Origin: Sphingobacterium spiritivorum ATCC 33861
GTDB taxonomy: Bacteria > Bacteroidota > Bacteroidia > Sphingobacteriales > Sphingobacteriaceae
NCBI RefSeq assembly: GCF_000143765.1
Contig: NZ_GL379770.1
Span: forward strand, 496,001-560,000
Length of the DNA stretch: 64,000 bases
Direction: 5' to 3'
Positions 36,837-47,329 of the stretch are shown in pieces; the first letter of the stretch is position 1; each line of letters starts with the position of its first letter. Below the pieces are notes generated by a model. It was not told the origin of the DNA. It saw nothing but the letters and a program-made list of their open reading frames with translations, and did not search any database. The translations under genes were made by a program, and so were the position numbers.

Positions 36837-37892
36837 ATGAACAAAAGAGATTTTATCAAATCGATTACATGGGCTGCTGCGGCAGTTCCTCTTACCGGAT
36901 TTGCGCACGACAGCGAGAAGGCGGCAGCCTGGTTCAAACAAGGGCAACTGTTAGCTCAGAAGTTGAAAAAAGGAGATACGATCGGCCTGATAGCTCCGGC
37001 AGGTGTTCTGGACGATGAAGAATCGATCAGCATAGCCAGAGAAATCTTTCAGACACTAGGTTTCAACGTAAAGGAAGGTGCACACATTCGTAGCCGATAC
37101 GGACAGTTGGCCGGTACAGATGAAGAACGCATAGCTGATATTCATGCAATGTTTGGAGACCGGCAGGTAAAAGCTATTGTCTGCGTGCGTGGCGGCACAG
37201 GTACATCACGGCTTCTGGACCGTCTGGATTATAAGCTGATCGGTCGTAATCCTAAGATATTATTAGGTTACAGCGATATTACAGCTCTACTGCTGGCGCT
37301 TTACAGTAAGACCGGAATGATCGGTTTCCACGGAGCGGTGGGGATCAGCACCTGGACCAATAAGGTCGCGCGGGCATTTGAAAGTCAGTTCCTGGAGAAT
37401 AAGCTTCCTTTGTTTACCAATCCTACGGATAAAGGCGATCACATAGTTCAGTATAAAGAGCGGATCACGACGCTTCATCCGGGGAAAGCAGAGGGCATAT
37501 TGCTGGGCGGGAATATGACGGTACTTACAGGACTCTGCGGAACGCCTTATGTGCCGGACTTTAAAGATGCTATTTTGTTTCTGGAAGAGGTAGATGAAAA
37601 AGTAGAACGTGTAGACCGGATGTTCTGTCAGCTGAAATTGTCCGGAGTATTAGCCGTAATCAAAGGTTTTGTGTTTGGTAAGTGTACAGGCTGCGGCCCT
37701 TCAGGAGGCTATGGTTCACTCACACTGCAACAGGTTATGAACGATTATATCAAGCCTCTGGGGATACCGGCATACAGCGGTGCTATGATTGGTCACATTG
37801 CGGATCAGTATATACTGCCTGTAGGGGCAGCAGTCCGGATAGATGCAGATAAAGGCACTATAGAATTAATACAACCTGCTTTGAAAGATTAA
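36837..37892 (+). CDS. LD-carboxypeptidase, peptidase family S66
   Basis: 351 residues from ATG 36837; this start gives an N-terminal export signal with a twin-basic KR (NKRDFIKSITWAAAAVPLTGFA), possibly Tat-type. S66 motifs: LIAPAGV, VRGGTGTSRLLDRLDY, GYSDIT with nucleophile Ser146, LFLEEVDEKVERVDRM with Glu250, and GHIADQ with His320. The spacing (104 and 70 residues) fits the Ser-Glu-His triad of murein LD-carboxypeptidases. It removes the terminal D-Ala from tetrapeptide stems of peptidoglycan fragments. It abuts the M14 gene with no intergenic base. Confidence 0.9.
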   Translation: MNKRDFIKSITWAAAAVPLTGFAHDSEKAAAWFKQGQLLAQKLKKGDTIGLIAPAGVLDDEESISIAREIFQTLGFNVKEGAHIRSRYGQLAGTDEERIADIHAMFGDRQVKAIVCVRGGTGTSRLLDRLDYKLIGRNPKILLGYSDITALLLALYSKTGMIGFHGAVGISTWTNKVARAFESQFLENKLPLFTNPTDKGDHIVQYKERITTLHPGKAEGILLGGNMTVLTGLCGTPYVPDFKDAILFLEEVDEKVERVDRMFCQLKLSGVLAVIKGFVFGKCTGCGPSGGYGSLTLQQVMNDYIKPLGIPAYSGAMIGHIADQYILPVGAAVRIDADKGTIELIQPALKD

Positions 37893-39356
37893 ATGAATAA
37901 GCTCTTAATTATCTGTTTACTTATGCTTATTGGAAAAGATTCGTTTTCTCAATCACTGGTATTGAGCAAAACGCAATTAGATAAGGCTCACATGGCCTAT
38001 AAAGAATCTGCTCTGAAACATCGCCGCTTCAAGCATGCCGATGTGGAACAACTCATCCTGCGTCATCAGCAACAGCATGCACTGGATGTGCAGCAGATCG
38101 GATCATCAGTAGAGCAGCGTAGTATCTATGAACTTCGCTACGGAACCGGTAAAAAGGTCGTGATGCTGTGGTCACAGATGCATGGAGATGAGCCTACTGC
38201 GACCATGGCGCTGTTTGACCTTTTTAATTTTCTGGAAGGGAAAGAAGATGATTTTGAAGGAGTGCGGACACTACTACAGGAGCATCTTTCTATTCACTTT
38301 ATTCCTATGCTCAATCCGGACGGAGCAGAACGTTATACCCGACGCAATGCGCAGAAGATAGACCTCAACCGCGATGCCCGCAATACTGCGACGCCGGAAG
38401 GAAAGTTGTTGCGTGCACGTGCAGAAAGCCTGAAACCACAATATGGTTTCAATCTGCATGATCAGAATATTTATTATAATGTTCCGGGCACGCAGACACC
38501 TGTGACCATTTCTTTACTCGCTCCGGCCTATAATATGGAACGGGATATCAATGAGGTGAGAGGCAATGCAATGAAAATTATTGTCGGGATGGAGAAATTG
38601 CTCCAGAACTATATTCCCGGAGCAGTAGCTAAATATGATGATGAACATTCGCCCAGAGCTTTTGGCGATAATTTTCAAAAATGGGGAGCCAGTACAGTCC
38701 TGATTGAGTCCGGAGCCTTTAAAGGTGATCCCGAAAAACAGGAAATCCGTAAGCTGAATTTTGCAATTATACTGAATGCCTTGGTACAGATCGCACAGGG
38801 ATCTTATCAACAATACGACATAAAAGATTATGAACGTATTCCATTTAATGCGTCACAACTGCACGATGTAGTGCTCCGAAATGTAAGTACAGTGTCAGGT
38901 GGATTACCCCTGCAGGTAGATATTGCAATCCGTCGTGATGAGATCACCTCAGGAAATGATTATTACAGCAAAGGATATATTGAAGATCTGGGTGACCTGA
39001 AAGAATTCTACGGATATGACGATCTGGATGCCACGGGTCTGACGCTTTCTTACGGACAAATCTATCCTACAGCATTCCGTCACTACAGCGAACTTACAGC
39101 TGATGTGATTTTTGGTTTGCTAAAGCAAGGATATTCCACTGTAATTGTAAGGGAGCAGGACCAGCAAAAAGCATTGCGGCTGCCGGTCAGAATAGTACAG
39201 CAGCCTACAGAGCAACGTCATGTTACAGGGCTGTCACCCGGTCAGGAAGCTACATTTTTTCTGAAGAAAGATAATGAATTGAAATATGCTATTGTCAACG
39301 GATATCTGATCGACCTCAGCAGGAATCTGCCGGATGCTTTTAACGGAATAAAATAG
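37893..39356 (+). CDS. Exported M14-family zinc carboxypeptidase
   Basis: 487 residues; signal peptide LLIICLLMLIGKDSFS. M14 zinc site: H97-x-x-E100 in SQMHGDE and His189 in FNLHDQN, substrate contact N159-R160 (DLNRDAR), and catalytic Glu272 in VLIESG. M14 members include murein peptide amidases that cut the gamma-D-Glu-diaminopimelate bond as well as ordinary carboxypeptidases. The catalytic domain covers about 60-300; the remaining 180 residues are beta-rich and not recognised. It directly follows the LD-carboxypeptidase, implying joint work on peptidoglycan stem peptides. Confidence 0.87.
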   Translation: MNKLLIICLLMLIGKDSFSQSLVLSKTQLDKAHMAYKESALKHRRFKHADVEQLILRHQQQHALDVQQIGSSVEQRSIYELRYGTGKKVVMLWSQMHGDEPTATMALFDLFNFLEGKEDDFEGVRTLLQEHLSIHFIPMLNPDGAERYTRRNAQKIDLNRDARNTATPEGKLLRARAESLKPQYGFNLHDQNIYYNVPGTQTPVTISLLAPAYNMERDINEVRGNAMKIIVGMEKLLQNYIPGAVAKYDDEHSPRAFGDNFQKWGASTVLIESGAFKGDPEKQEIRKLNFAIILNALVQIAQGSYQQYDIKDYERIPFNASQLHDVVLRNVSTVSGGLPLQVDIAIRRDEITSGNDYYSKGYIEDLGDLKEFYGYDDLDATGLTLSYGQIYPTAFRHYSELTADVIFGLLKQGYSTVIVREQDQQKALRLPVRIVQQPTEQRHVTGLSPGQEATFFLKKDNELKYAIVNGYLIDLSRNLPDAFNGIK

Positions 39357-39519
39357 ATCAGATTTATTTTATTCTGTTGAAGACAAGAGAAGGTAGGGTA
39401 GCAGAGGTTTCGTGTATAAATGCTGTTACTCAAAGGTTTGCGTAATCTATATTATTGCTTCAACATACGTATTGAAAAGAAACAATACTTTAATTTGCAG
39501 AGCAATAATAACACTACAG

Positions 39520-42498
39520 ATGATCAAACCAATTGCATTCCTTAGCAGCTTGTGTATGCTGACGGCATTACATGTACAGGCCCAGCATGAATATCCGCCA
39601 CAAAAACCATTGTGGAATGCGGACGAACTCGGTACACAACGAGCAGTATTGCGTGTAGAATCCGCATCAAAGCTGGTCACAGCGAATATTACATGGCGTA
39701 ATCGTAATGTACGGTCAGACCAGCAAATAATACTTGTAGATAGCACAACCCAGCAAATTTTTTCGCCATCCCGTTACGGTAATATATCCGCTGTTTCCGG
39801 AGAATTTCAATTTGAACCCCGTTCAGGTAAAGGAATTTACTATGTTTACTTTTTACCTTATAAATTGGTCGGAAGAAGTGAAAACTATCCGGATGTAGCC
39901 TATTTGAAGCAGGAGAAAGTGACAAACACATTGGATAAAACAGTAAAGGCACATGCAAAACTGGTTCGTCTCGAGGCCGTAGATACGTTCAATCAGAATG
40001 ATGCTATGGATGTGGTCTCTACACTGCAGGAACAAGCCGAATTTCTTAAAAAACACCGTAAATCCAGTTACCTTGTTTTTCCGGAAGACCGGGATCATCA
40101 GATCAAAATGACTGATAATCTTCCTCAACGATGGACAACCGGCAATATAGAAGGACAAACACTCCGCGTCAGCTCAGACAAAGGAGAATTGCTGGCTTTC
40201 CAGTTGGGACTCTATTCTGATAAACAGGATTTGCAGAATATCAAAGTAGTATTTTCAGACTTAAAGAGTAAAAACGGAAATACAATAGCTTCCGGACGGA
40301 TCAATTGTATCAACACCGATGGGGTGAGTTATACCGGACAGCCTGTTAAGTTTAATGTAACTGTTCCAAAGCAAAAAGTACAGGCGCTGTGGTGCGGGAT
40401 TGACGTTCCCAAAGAAACGGTCAGTGGCGTATACGAAGGGATCGTCAGTATCAAACCAGTTAATGCAGCAGCAAGGGATATTCCTGTCCGCCTGGAGGTG
40501 TCAGATCGCTCTGCTGTCAATCAGGGATATGACGAGCCGTGGAAGCTGACACGTCTCAATTGGCTGAATTCGACCTTAGCGCAGGAAAGTACTGTGATTG
40601 CTCCTTATATCCCCTTACAGATAGAAGGTAATGAGATCAGTCTGCTGGGCAGATCAGTATCACTGGATAAAAATGGATTTCCGGCACAGATCCGTACATT
40701 TTTTACGCAGGATATGTTGAGTATAGGGAAGCAGGGTAATGATCTGTTAACAGAAGCTATACATTTCCATTTCCGGAAGAATGCGAATCAGGATATTGTT
40801 TTTGAATATAGCCCTGTCAGATTTGACCGTAAGGAACAAGGCTTAGTCAGTTGGTCCACGACAGGAAGTTCCCCTGATCTGATTTTAAATATTAAAGGAT
40901 CTCTGGAGTTTGATGGTTTTGTTGACTATACCGTACAGCTTATTGCCACACAGGATGTACATCTTTCGGATGTGCAGTTTCACATTCCGCTACAGGCACA
41001 GTATGCTAAATATTTTATGGGTCTGGGTGAAAAGGGAGGATATCGTAAAGATGCCATCGACTGGAAATGGGATGTGGCAAATAAAAATCAGGATGGCGGA
41101 TGGATTGGAAATGTAAATGCAGGACTGCAGTTTGCCTTCAGGGACCAGCATTATTCCAGACCGTTGAATACTAACTTTTATCTTCAGAAACCACTTATAT
41201 TGCCTGCCTCCTGGGGTAACGAAAATAAAGGCGGGATACAGATCGGACAAAAAGGCAAGTCTATATTAGTTGACAGTTATAGCGGAGAGCGGAATATGAA
41301 AGCCGGAGATACCCTGTATTATAATTTTCACCTGATGATTACACCATTCCATACCATTAATACCGACTGGCAATGGGACAATCGCTTCTTTCATGCTTAC
41401 AAACCCATAGAAGAAGTGAAGACAAGTGGTGCGAATGTCATCAATATACACCATGGGAATAATCTGAACCCTTATATCAATTATCCGTTTGTAGCGACAA
41501 AAGAAATGAAAAGCTATATAGATTCGGCACATCATGAAGGATTAAAAGTCAAGATATACAACACCGTACGAGAAGTATCTAACAGGATGTATGAAATCTA
41601 TCCTTTGCGAAGTCTGGGACATGAAGTGTTTTCTTCCGGCAAGGGAGGAGGCTACTCCTGGTTACAGGAACATCTGAATACCGATTATATCGGGGCATGG
41701 TACGTACCCCGGTTCCAGGATGCAGCTATTATCAATAGTGGTATGAACCGCTGGCACAATTACTATGTGGAAGGGATGAACTGGTTGGTGGATCATATGG
41801 GAATAGATGGTATCTATCTGGACGATGTGGCATTCGATCGTGTTACGATGAAGCGAATCAAACGGGTAATGACCAAAAACAATCATCCGGGGATTATCGA
41901 TCTGCATTCGGCCAATCAGTTTAATAAGAGTGATGGATTTAATAACAGTGCCAATCTATACATGGAGCATTTTCCATACATCAATCGTCTTTGGTTTGGC
42001 GAGTATTTTGACTACGAAAAAAATGATCCGGATTTCTTCTTGACTGAAGTAAGCGGGATTCCATTCGGATTAATGGGCGAAATGCTGCAGGATGGTGGCA
42101 ATCCATGGAGAGGGATGATCTATGGGATGACTAACCGATATCCCTGGGAGAAAGCTAAAGATACCCGTGATATCTGGCGGATATGGGACGAATTTGGTAT
42201 CCGGGAAGCACGTATGATCGGCTATTGGGTAGATAATAATCCGGTGAAAACAGATAATACTAAAATCCTGACAACCGTATATCAAAAGGAGGGTAGTACG
42301 CTGATCGCCCTGGCAAGTTGGGCAGAGACAGATACAAATGTCAGTCTGCTGATCGACTGGCAAGTATTGGGGCTGGATGCGGCGAAGGTACATGTCACGG
42401 CTCCGGCGATCAGGAATGTGCAGGAAGCCCGGGTATTCAAACCCGGAGAACAGATTCCGGTAGAAAAGGGGAAAGGGTGGCTGCTCCTTGTGAAGTAG
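39520..42498 (+). CDS. Large exported glycoside-hydrolase-like protein
   Basis: 992 residues from ATG 39520, which gives a signal peptide (IAFLSSLCMLTALHVQAQ). The N-terminal 450 residues are beta-sandwich domains. The central part, about 600-900, looks like a TIM barrel of the glycoside-hydrolase type (DUF6067-like, related in layout to GH123/GH101 proteins): NVINIHHGNNLNPY, KVKIYNTVREVSNR, MGIDGIYLDDVAFDRVTMK with a candidate acid pair DD, MEHFPYINRLWFGEYFDYE and EVSGIPFGLMGEML. A small C-terminal beta domain follows. Members of this broad group act on N-acetylhexosamine glycans. It may be the saccharide-cleaving enzyme of the neighbouring muropeptide-type locus. Terminator follows. Confidence 0.75.
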   Translation: MIKPIAFLSSLCMLTALHVQAQHEYPPQKPLWNADELGTQRAVLRVESASKLVTANITWRNRNVRSDQQIILVDSTTQQIFSPSRYGNISAVSGEFQFEPRSGKGIYYVYFLPYKLVGRSENYPDVAYLKQEKVTNTLDKTVKAHAKLVRLEAVDTFNQNDAMDVVSTLQEQAEFLKKHRKSSYLVFPEDRDHQIKMTDNLPQRWTTGNIEGQTLRVSSDKGELLAFQLGLYSDKQDLQNIKVVFSDLKSKNGNTIASGRINCINTDGVSYTGQPVKFNVTVPKQKVQALWCGIDVPKETVSGVYEGIVSIKPVNAAARDIPVRLEVSDRSAVNQGYDEPWKLTRLNWLNSTLAQESTVIAPYIPLQIEGNEISLLGRSVSLDKNGFPAQIRTFFTQDMLSIGKQGNDLLTEAIHFHFRKNANQDIVFEYSPVRFDRKEQGLVSWSTTGSSPDLILNIKGSLEFDGFVDYTVQLIATQDVHLSDVQFHIPLQAQYAKYFMGLGEKGGYRKDAIDWKWDVANKNQDGGWIGNVNAGLQFAFRDQHYSRPLNTNFYLQKPLILPASWGNENKGGIQIGQKGKSILVDSYSGERNMKAGDTLYYNFHLMITPFHTINTDWQWDNRFFHAYKPIEEVKTSGANVINIHHGNNLNPYINYPFVATKEMKSYIDSAHHEGLKVKIYNTVREVSNRMYEIYPLRSLGHEVFSSGKGGGYSWLQEHLNTDYIGAWYVPRFQDAAIINSGMNRWHNYYVEGMNWLVDHMGIDGIYLDDVAFDRVTMKRIKRVMTKNNHPGIIDLHSANQFNKSDGFNNSANLYMEHFPYINRLWFGEYFDYEKNDPDFFLTEVSGIPFGLMGEMLQDGGNPWRGMIYGMTNRYPWEKAKDTRDIWRIWDEFGIREARMIGYWVDNNPVKTDNTKILTTVYQKEGSTLIALASWAETDTNVSLLIDWQVLGLDAAKVHVTAPAIRNVQEARVFKPGEQIPVEKGKGWLLLVK

Positions 42499-42514
42499 AC
42501 CGAAAACAGCTGTT

Positions 42515-42559
42515 AAAAAAGAAGCAATCTATCTCTTAAAATAGATTGCTTCTTTTTTT
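42515..42559. terminator. Bidirectional terminator between GH-like gene and susD
   Basis: An 18-bp stem (six A then GAAGCAATCTAT, paired with ATAGATTGCTTC and six T) with an eight-base loop. It ends both convergent operons. Confidence 0.88.
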
Positions 42560-42573
42560 GTTTTCAGAAAATC

Positions 42574-44040
42574 TTAATATCCCGGGTTTTGCTGTCCCTG
42601 AATATCCGGATTCGCATTGATCTCATCCTGCGATATCGGCAATATAGTTCGGTAGAATGAGCGGTTTATAGAAGATGTACGGGTAGGTACACTTATTCCG
42701 GCAAAAGCATCATCAAAATTGATAGTCTTGTTTAGTCTCAGCATATCAAAATAGCGAATGCCTTCCCCGAAGAACTCTTTGCTTTTCTCAGCTAATATCA
42801 GATCTTCCGTTACATTGGCTGCCGTAGCAGGGGTTAGTGCCGGAGCACGTTTGCGTATAGCCTGCAGGTATTCCGCAGCTTTTGTAGGATTAGGAACACT
42901 GGATTTTAAAGCTGCTTCTGCAGCTGTAAGATACATTTCGGATAAACGTATTACTTTGATGTTTACCGCTGTAAAATTGGAGGACCCTTTATCACCGCTG
43001 AAGGCTACCGAACCGGAATACTTATAGCAGGAACCTAATCGTGTGGCCGATGACTCATCGCGTGCCATGACACCTTTTCTTACATCATTCGGATCTGCAT
43101 TTAGAGCCGTGAGGAATGGTGTGCTGGCAAGAAAATTACCTAATGCTCCTGTCTGATGATTTCTTCTCATCAAATAGAAGGCAAGAGAAGTTCGCGCAAG
43201 ATCTCCCTGGTTAGGCTCGATCACAAATTCAAGAATAGATTCTGAGCCAAACTGATTGGACCAGGACGATACCCATTGCGCATTGGTATACAAGCTGTAT
43301 ACACCCGAATTGATAACTTCCTCTGAGGCTTTCAGCGCATTGTCATAATCTCCCATAGTCAGGTAGACTCTCGCCTGGATCGCCTTATTGGCATAATAGT
43401 TTACATAACCGTCTCTTTTTGTCTTCGGAAGACCTGCTTCCGCATCCTTGAGATCCTTCATAATCTGCGTGTAGTTTTCTGCTACTGTGGATCTTGCCGG
43501 CTGACTGTCGTACAATAATGTTTTGGTAATATTTGGTACACCCCAGGCATTTTTATCATCGGTATACGATTTTCCATATAATCTCACGAGGTCAAAATAC
43601 GCTAATGCTCTGATCGTAAGTGCATCGGATTTGGCCAGTGCAAAATTTTCCAGTGTACCCTGACTTTGTAGCTTTTCAATATTTTCCAGCAGGTTATTAG
43701 CCTGATAAATAATATTGTATATAGAAGTCCAGAAGCTGGAATAGCTATTGGCCTGTGCACTGTGGTTAAACGTATAGAAAGGGTCTAATCCTCTTCCCTG
43801 AGAGAAGAGCGTGAAATCTCCTCCTTTGGCGTCTCCGTAAATAATAAAATTACGTCCGTAGTAATTGGAGGAAGTCATCTGACGAAGAATTCCGTTGACC
43901 ACAATCTGTGCATCATTGGCTGTACGGATGGCCTTGTCATAGTCTACGGCATTGCTGGGTTCGACTTCCAGAAAGTCTTTACACGAATATGCCGTACTAA
44001 GTACAGATGCTGCGAGTAATATTTTTATATATTTTTTCAT
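42574..44040 (-). CDS. SusD/RagB-family outer-membrane lipoprotein
   Basis: 488 residues; lipobox STAYSC with Cys20. Standard SusD: FLEVEPSNAVDYDKAIRTANDAQIVVNGIL at the N-terminus, TPR helices (SDALTIRALAYFDLVRLYG) and the C-terminal LILAEKSKEFFGEGIRYFDMLRLNKT. It lies 17 bases after its SusC and ends the - operon that also encodes an NlpC/P60 peptidase and a dipeptide epimerase. The likely ligand is therefore a peptidoglycan-derived peptide or muropeptide rather than a plain glycan. No direct evidence of ligand. Confidence 0.94.
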   Translation of the reverse strand: MKKYIKILLAASVLSTAYSCKDFLEVEPSNAVDYDKAIRTANDAQIVVNGILRQMTSSNYYGRNFIIYGDAKGGDFTLFSQGRGLDPFYTFNHSAQANSYSSFWTSIYNIIYQANNLLENIEKLQSQGTLENFALAKSDALTIRALAYFDLVRLYGKSYTDDKNAWGVPNITKTLLYDSQPARSTVAENYTQIMKDLKDAEAGLPKTKRDGYVNYYANKAIQARVYLTMGDYDNALKASEEVINSGVYSLYTNAQWVSSWSNQFGSESILEFVIEPNQGDLARTSLAFYLMRRNHQTGALGNFLASTPFLTALNADPNDVRKGVMARDESSATRLGSCYKYSGSVAFSGDKGSSNFTAVNIKVIRLSEMYLTAAEAALKSSVPNPTKAAEYLQAIRKRAPALTPATAANVTEDLILAEKSKEFFGEGIRYFDMLRLNKTINFDDAFAGISVPTRTSSINRSFYRTILPISQDEINANPDIQGQQNPGY

Positions 44041-44057
44041 GTCAATATCAATAAAAA

Positions 44058-47000
44058 TTAGAAACTGAATTCTACACCGAAAGTATACGTTTTACCATAT
44101 GGCGTTTCCCAGCCACGTGTTGAATACTGGTTGACTTCCGGATCCGCAATTTTATATTTGGAAAAGGTCAGCAGATTAGTTCCGTTGAAAAATATACGGG
44201 CATTGGAAATTTTAGCTTTGCTCAACCATGCTGCCGGCAATCTGTAAGCCAGATTGATATTTTTCAAACGTAGGAATGAAGCATCATACAGATGACGGCT
44301 GCTGTACTGAATGGCATCTGTCAGATCATTACCGTCAATCTTTGGCAGGCTACCTTCCATATTGTCAGGAGACCACATATTTTCGTAATAATAGGCTGAT
44401 CGGATTCTTTCCCAGTAATAGCCGTCATCCATCACATCTTTCTCTGCACCATCGTATAATTTGCCACCTATTTTATAACTGAAATTAAATCCCAGAGAGA
44501 TGTTTTTGTATTCAAGGTCTGTATTAATCCCTCCAAAGACATCCGCTACACCAGAGCCGATAATTTTACGGCTTGCATTTCCAAAATTGTAGGTCGCCGA
44601 TCGTCCGTTATACTCAAAATCTGATTTATCGTTGTTCGTATACCATACATTTTTACCATTGTTCTTGTCTACACCAGCCCATTCATAACCATAGAAAGAC
44701 AATACAGACTCTCCCTCACGGTAGATGAATTGAGCCCGGGCATCTCCTCCTGTAGGGTCATTCCAGATAATATCTTTTCCACCGTTTAATCTTTTGACTT
44801 TTGAATCCAGGAAGGAAGCATTCACACGTGCTGTCCAGCGGAAATTTTCATTTTTGATGATATCGCCGCCCAGATCGATTTCTAATCCGCTGTTGTTGAT
44901 CACGCCTACATTCCTCAGGATTGTCGTAAAACCTGTTGTTCCGGAGGTTGGTACATCCTGTAACAGATCTTTGGAATCTCTGTTGAAATACTCCACAGAT
45001 CCTGTCAGTCTGTTATTAAATAATCCAAATTCTAAAGCCAGATCATAGGTCTTGTTTTCTTCCCAGCCCAGATTGAGATTTCCAAGCCCTCTGTCGATCA
45101 GTCCCGTAGAACCGTCACTCACGATACCACCGGGATTACCTTTGTAGTTGTATTTGTAATACATTAACGTTCGCCATGCAAAATCATTGGTGGGCAATGT
45201 TCCGTTTACACCGTACGAGCCTCTTAATCTCAGGCTGGAAATAGTTTCGTTGTTTTTCAGGAACTCTTCTTTGTGCAGACTCCATGCTCCGGAAACTGAC
45301 CAGAAAGTACCCCAACGATTTTCAGGACTTAATCTGGATGAGCCATCTCTACGGATGGAAGCACCGGCGAAGTATTTTTCGTTATAATTGTAGTCGATCC
45401 GGGATAGATAGGACATCAGGTTATTCCCCCAGGTATAGCTGTCTGCTTTAAAATTGGCACCTGTTCCGATGGACGTTAGAGCGCTGGATCCGAGATTGAT
45501 AGAATTGCTGTACTGATAATCCGTTTTATTCTTTTCGGCTTCAAAACCGCCCAGAATATTAAGATTGTGCAGTCCGAAACTTTTAGCATACGTCAGCGTG
45601 TTAGAGGAAACATACTTACGGATATTTGTTGCCCATTTGCTGGAACTTCCTTTATCAGTCAGACCGTTAAAATGCAAAGCCGAGTAGAACAGATCATCTT
45701 TTACTTCTGTATTATCAAAAGAAAAGATAGTCTTTGCTGTCAGGTTGGGGATGATTTCCCAAGAAAGGGATTGTACAGCTCCAAGTTTCAATGTATTTGT
45801 ATTGTTGTCCCACTCCTTATTGTAATAGTCCGAATTGTAAGCTAAACTACCATACTGCGCAGTCCAGGGATTACCTGTTTTGTAATCTGTAGGCCAGTAG
45901 AACGGGAACAGCAAGTTGCGGGCCTGGAAAAAATAATTCGAACCCGTACTTCTGGTGTCATTAAATCCGGTTTTGCCTGTACTGGCAACATTCAGATTGA
46001 CATTATACTCTACATTATTAAATACTTTCTGAGAAAGGTTTATCCGTCCTGAAATACGGTCATACTCATTGATAATAGCTCTGCCCTTATCTTTTGTATA
46101 GGATAGGGATGAATAATATTTCGTCGTTTCTGTGCCACCGCTTAAAGACAGATCATTTGTCTGAAATACACCTGTTCTGAACAGGTAATCTTCCCAGTCG
46201 AAAAATTTTCCTTCCCTGTTTTCGACACCGTCAGTCATTCCCAGAATTTTGACATTCGTCATTCTCGATGGGTTATCCACTTCAAATTTGTAACCATGGA
46301 TATTAAAACGACGATTGATCTGGCCAAGTGCATACGTACTTGCTTCCTGATCGGTATAGTTGACACCTGTAGCACTGTTTTTATTGGATGTGCGGTAATC
46401 ATGGAAGATCTGATACTCCATATTGATCTGAGCCTGAGGGTCAGCAATTTCATAATTATCTGTTGCCCATGAAGGCGTGAGACCGATTGACGTCCGGAAG
46501 TTAAGAGTAGGTTTGCCCGTTTTACCGCGTTTGGTCGTAATGACCACTACACCGTTTGCGGCTCTCGAACCATAGAGTGAAGAGGCTGCCGCATCTTTCA
46601 GGATGGTAATGGATTCAATATCAGCAGGGTTTAACGTGCTCATTACATTGGATGTCGAATAAAGCTGTCCGCTGATCTGCCCCACATTGCCGGATACTAC
46701 AGGTACACCATCAATTACAAATAACGGATCATTAGACGCATTCATCGATCCGATACCCCGGATACGTATGCTCGATGTGGACCCTGCCTGGCCGGAAGCC
46801 GAATTGATCTGTACACCTGCCACCCGGCCGCTTAGTGCATTTTCAAATGAAGTAGTAGGTACATCTGCAATTTCTTTGGGACTCACGGTTGCTGCAGACC
46901 CGGTGTAGGTACTTTTTCGGGCTGTACCGTAAGCTACGACCATGACCTCTTCCAAAGCCTGATCACTTGCCGTCAGACTGACCGTGAGAGATGAACGGTT

Positions 47001-47264
47001 GCCTACTTCCAGTTCGGTTGTCTGATAGCCTACAGATGAAAATATCAAGGTATTGGAAGAGGTGACTTCGCTAAGCGAAAAAGAGCCTTTTTCATCTGAA
47101 GAAGTACTTCTGCTGCTGCCCTTAATTGTGATCGTGACACCAGGAATAGGTTTGCCTGTCGCGGCGTCTGTCACTTTACCGGTGACAGCACTTTGTTGTG
47201 CATGAGCATGAGATACCGCGAAGCAAAACATACAACACAAACATGCGAGTAAAAGTTGTTTCAT
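44058..47264 (-). CDS. SusC/RagA TonB-dependent outer-membrane transporter
   Basis: 1068 residues. Signal peptide (LLACLCCMFCFAVSHAHAQ), carboxypeptidase-D-like regulatory domain (VTGKVTDAATGKPIPGVTITIKG), SusC signature LEEVMVVAYGTARKSTYTGSA, plug (LSGRVAGVQINSASGQAG, FVIDGVPV, SITILKDAAASSLYGSRAANGVV) and barrel ending in YTFGVEFSF. Cysteine clusters occur only in the signal peptide. The gap to the epimerase gene is 65 bases, and A/T-rich, so it could carry a second promoter, but none is clear. Imports the ligand of the following SusD. Confidence 0.95.
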   Translation of the reverse strand: MKQLLLACLCCMFCFAVSHAHAQQSAVTGKVTDAATGKPIPGVTITIKGSSRSTSSDEKGSFSLSEVTSSNTLIFSSVGYQTTELEVGNRSSLTVSLTASDQALEEVMVVAYGTARKSTYTGSAATVSPKEIADVPTTSFENALSGRVAGVQINSASGQAGSTSSIRIRGIGSMNASNDPLFVIDGVPVVSGNVGQISGQLYSTSNVMSTLNPADIESITILKDAAASSLYGSRAANGVVVITTKRGKTGKPTLNFRTSIGLTPSWATDNYEIADPQAQINMEYQIFHDYRTSNKNSATGVNYTDQEASTYALGQINRRFNIHGYKFEVDNPSRMTNVKILGMTDGVENREGKFFDWEDYLFRTGVFQTNDLSLSGGTETTKYYSSLSYTKDKGRAIINEYDRISGRINLSQKVFNNVEYNVNLNVASTGKTGFNDTRSTGSNYFFQARNLLFPFYWPTDYKTGNPWTAQYGSLAYNSDYYNKEWDNNTNTLKLGAVQSLSWEIIPNLTAKTIFSFDNTEVKDDLFYSALHFNGLTDKGSSSKWATNIRKYVSSNTLTYAKSFGLHNLNILGGFEAEKNKTDYQYSNSINLGSSALTSIGTGANFKADSYTWGNNLMSYLSRIDYNYNEKYFAGASIRRDGSSRLSPENRWGTFWSVSGAWSLHKEEFLKNNETISSLRLRGSYGVNGTLPTNDFAWRTLMYYKYNYKGNPGGIVSDGSTGLIDRGLGNLNLGWEENKTYDLALEFGLFNNRLTGSVEYFNRDSKDLLQDVPTSGTTGFTTILRNVGVINNSGLEIDLGGDIIKNENFRWTARVNASFLDSKVKRLNGGKDIIWNDPTGGDARAQFIYREGESVLSFYGYEWAGVDKNNGKNVWYTNNDKSDFEYNGRSATYNFGNASRKIIGSGVADVFGGINTDLEYKNISLGFNFSYKIGGKLYDGAEKDVMDDGYYWERIRSAYYYENMWSPDNMEGSLPKIDGNDLTDAIQYSSRHLYDASFLRLKNINLAYRLPAAWLSKAKISNARIFFNGTNLLTFSKYKIADPEVNQYSTRGWETPYGKTYTFGVEFSF

Positions 47265-47329
47265 AGTTAAGGGTTAGTTAATTTGTTAAAAAAATATGGT
47301 TAGTATTCTATCATTAATTAAAAATAAAG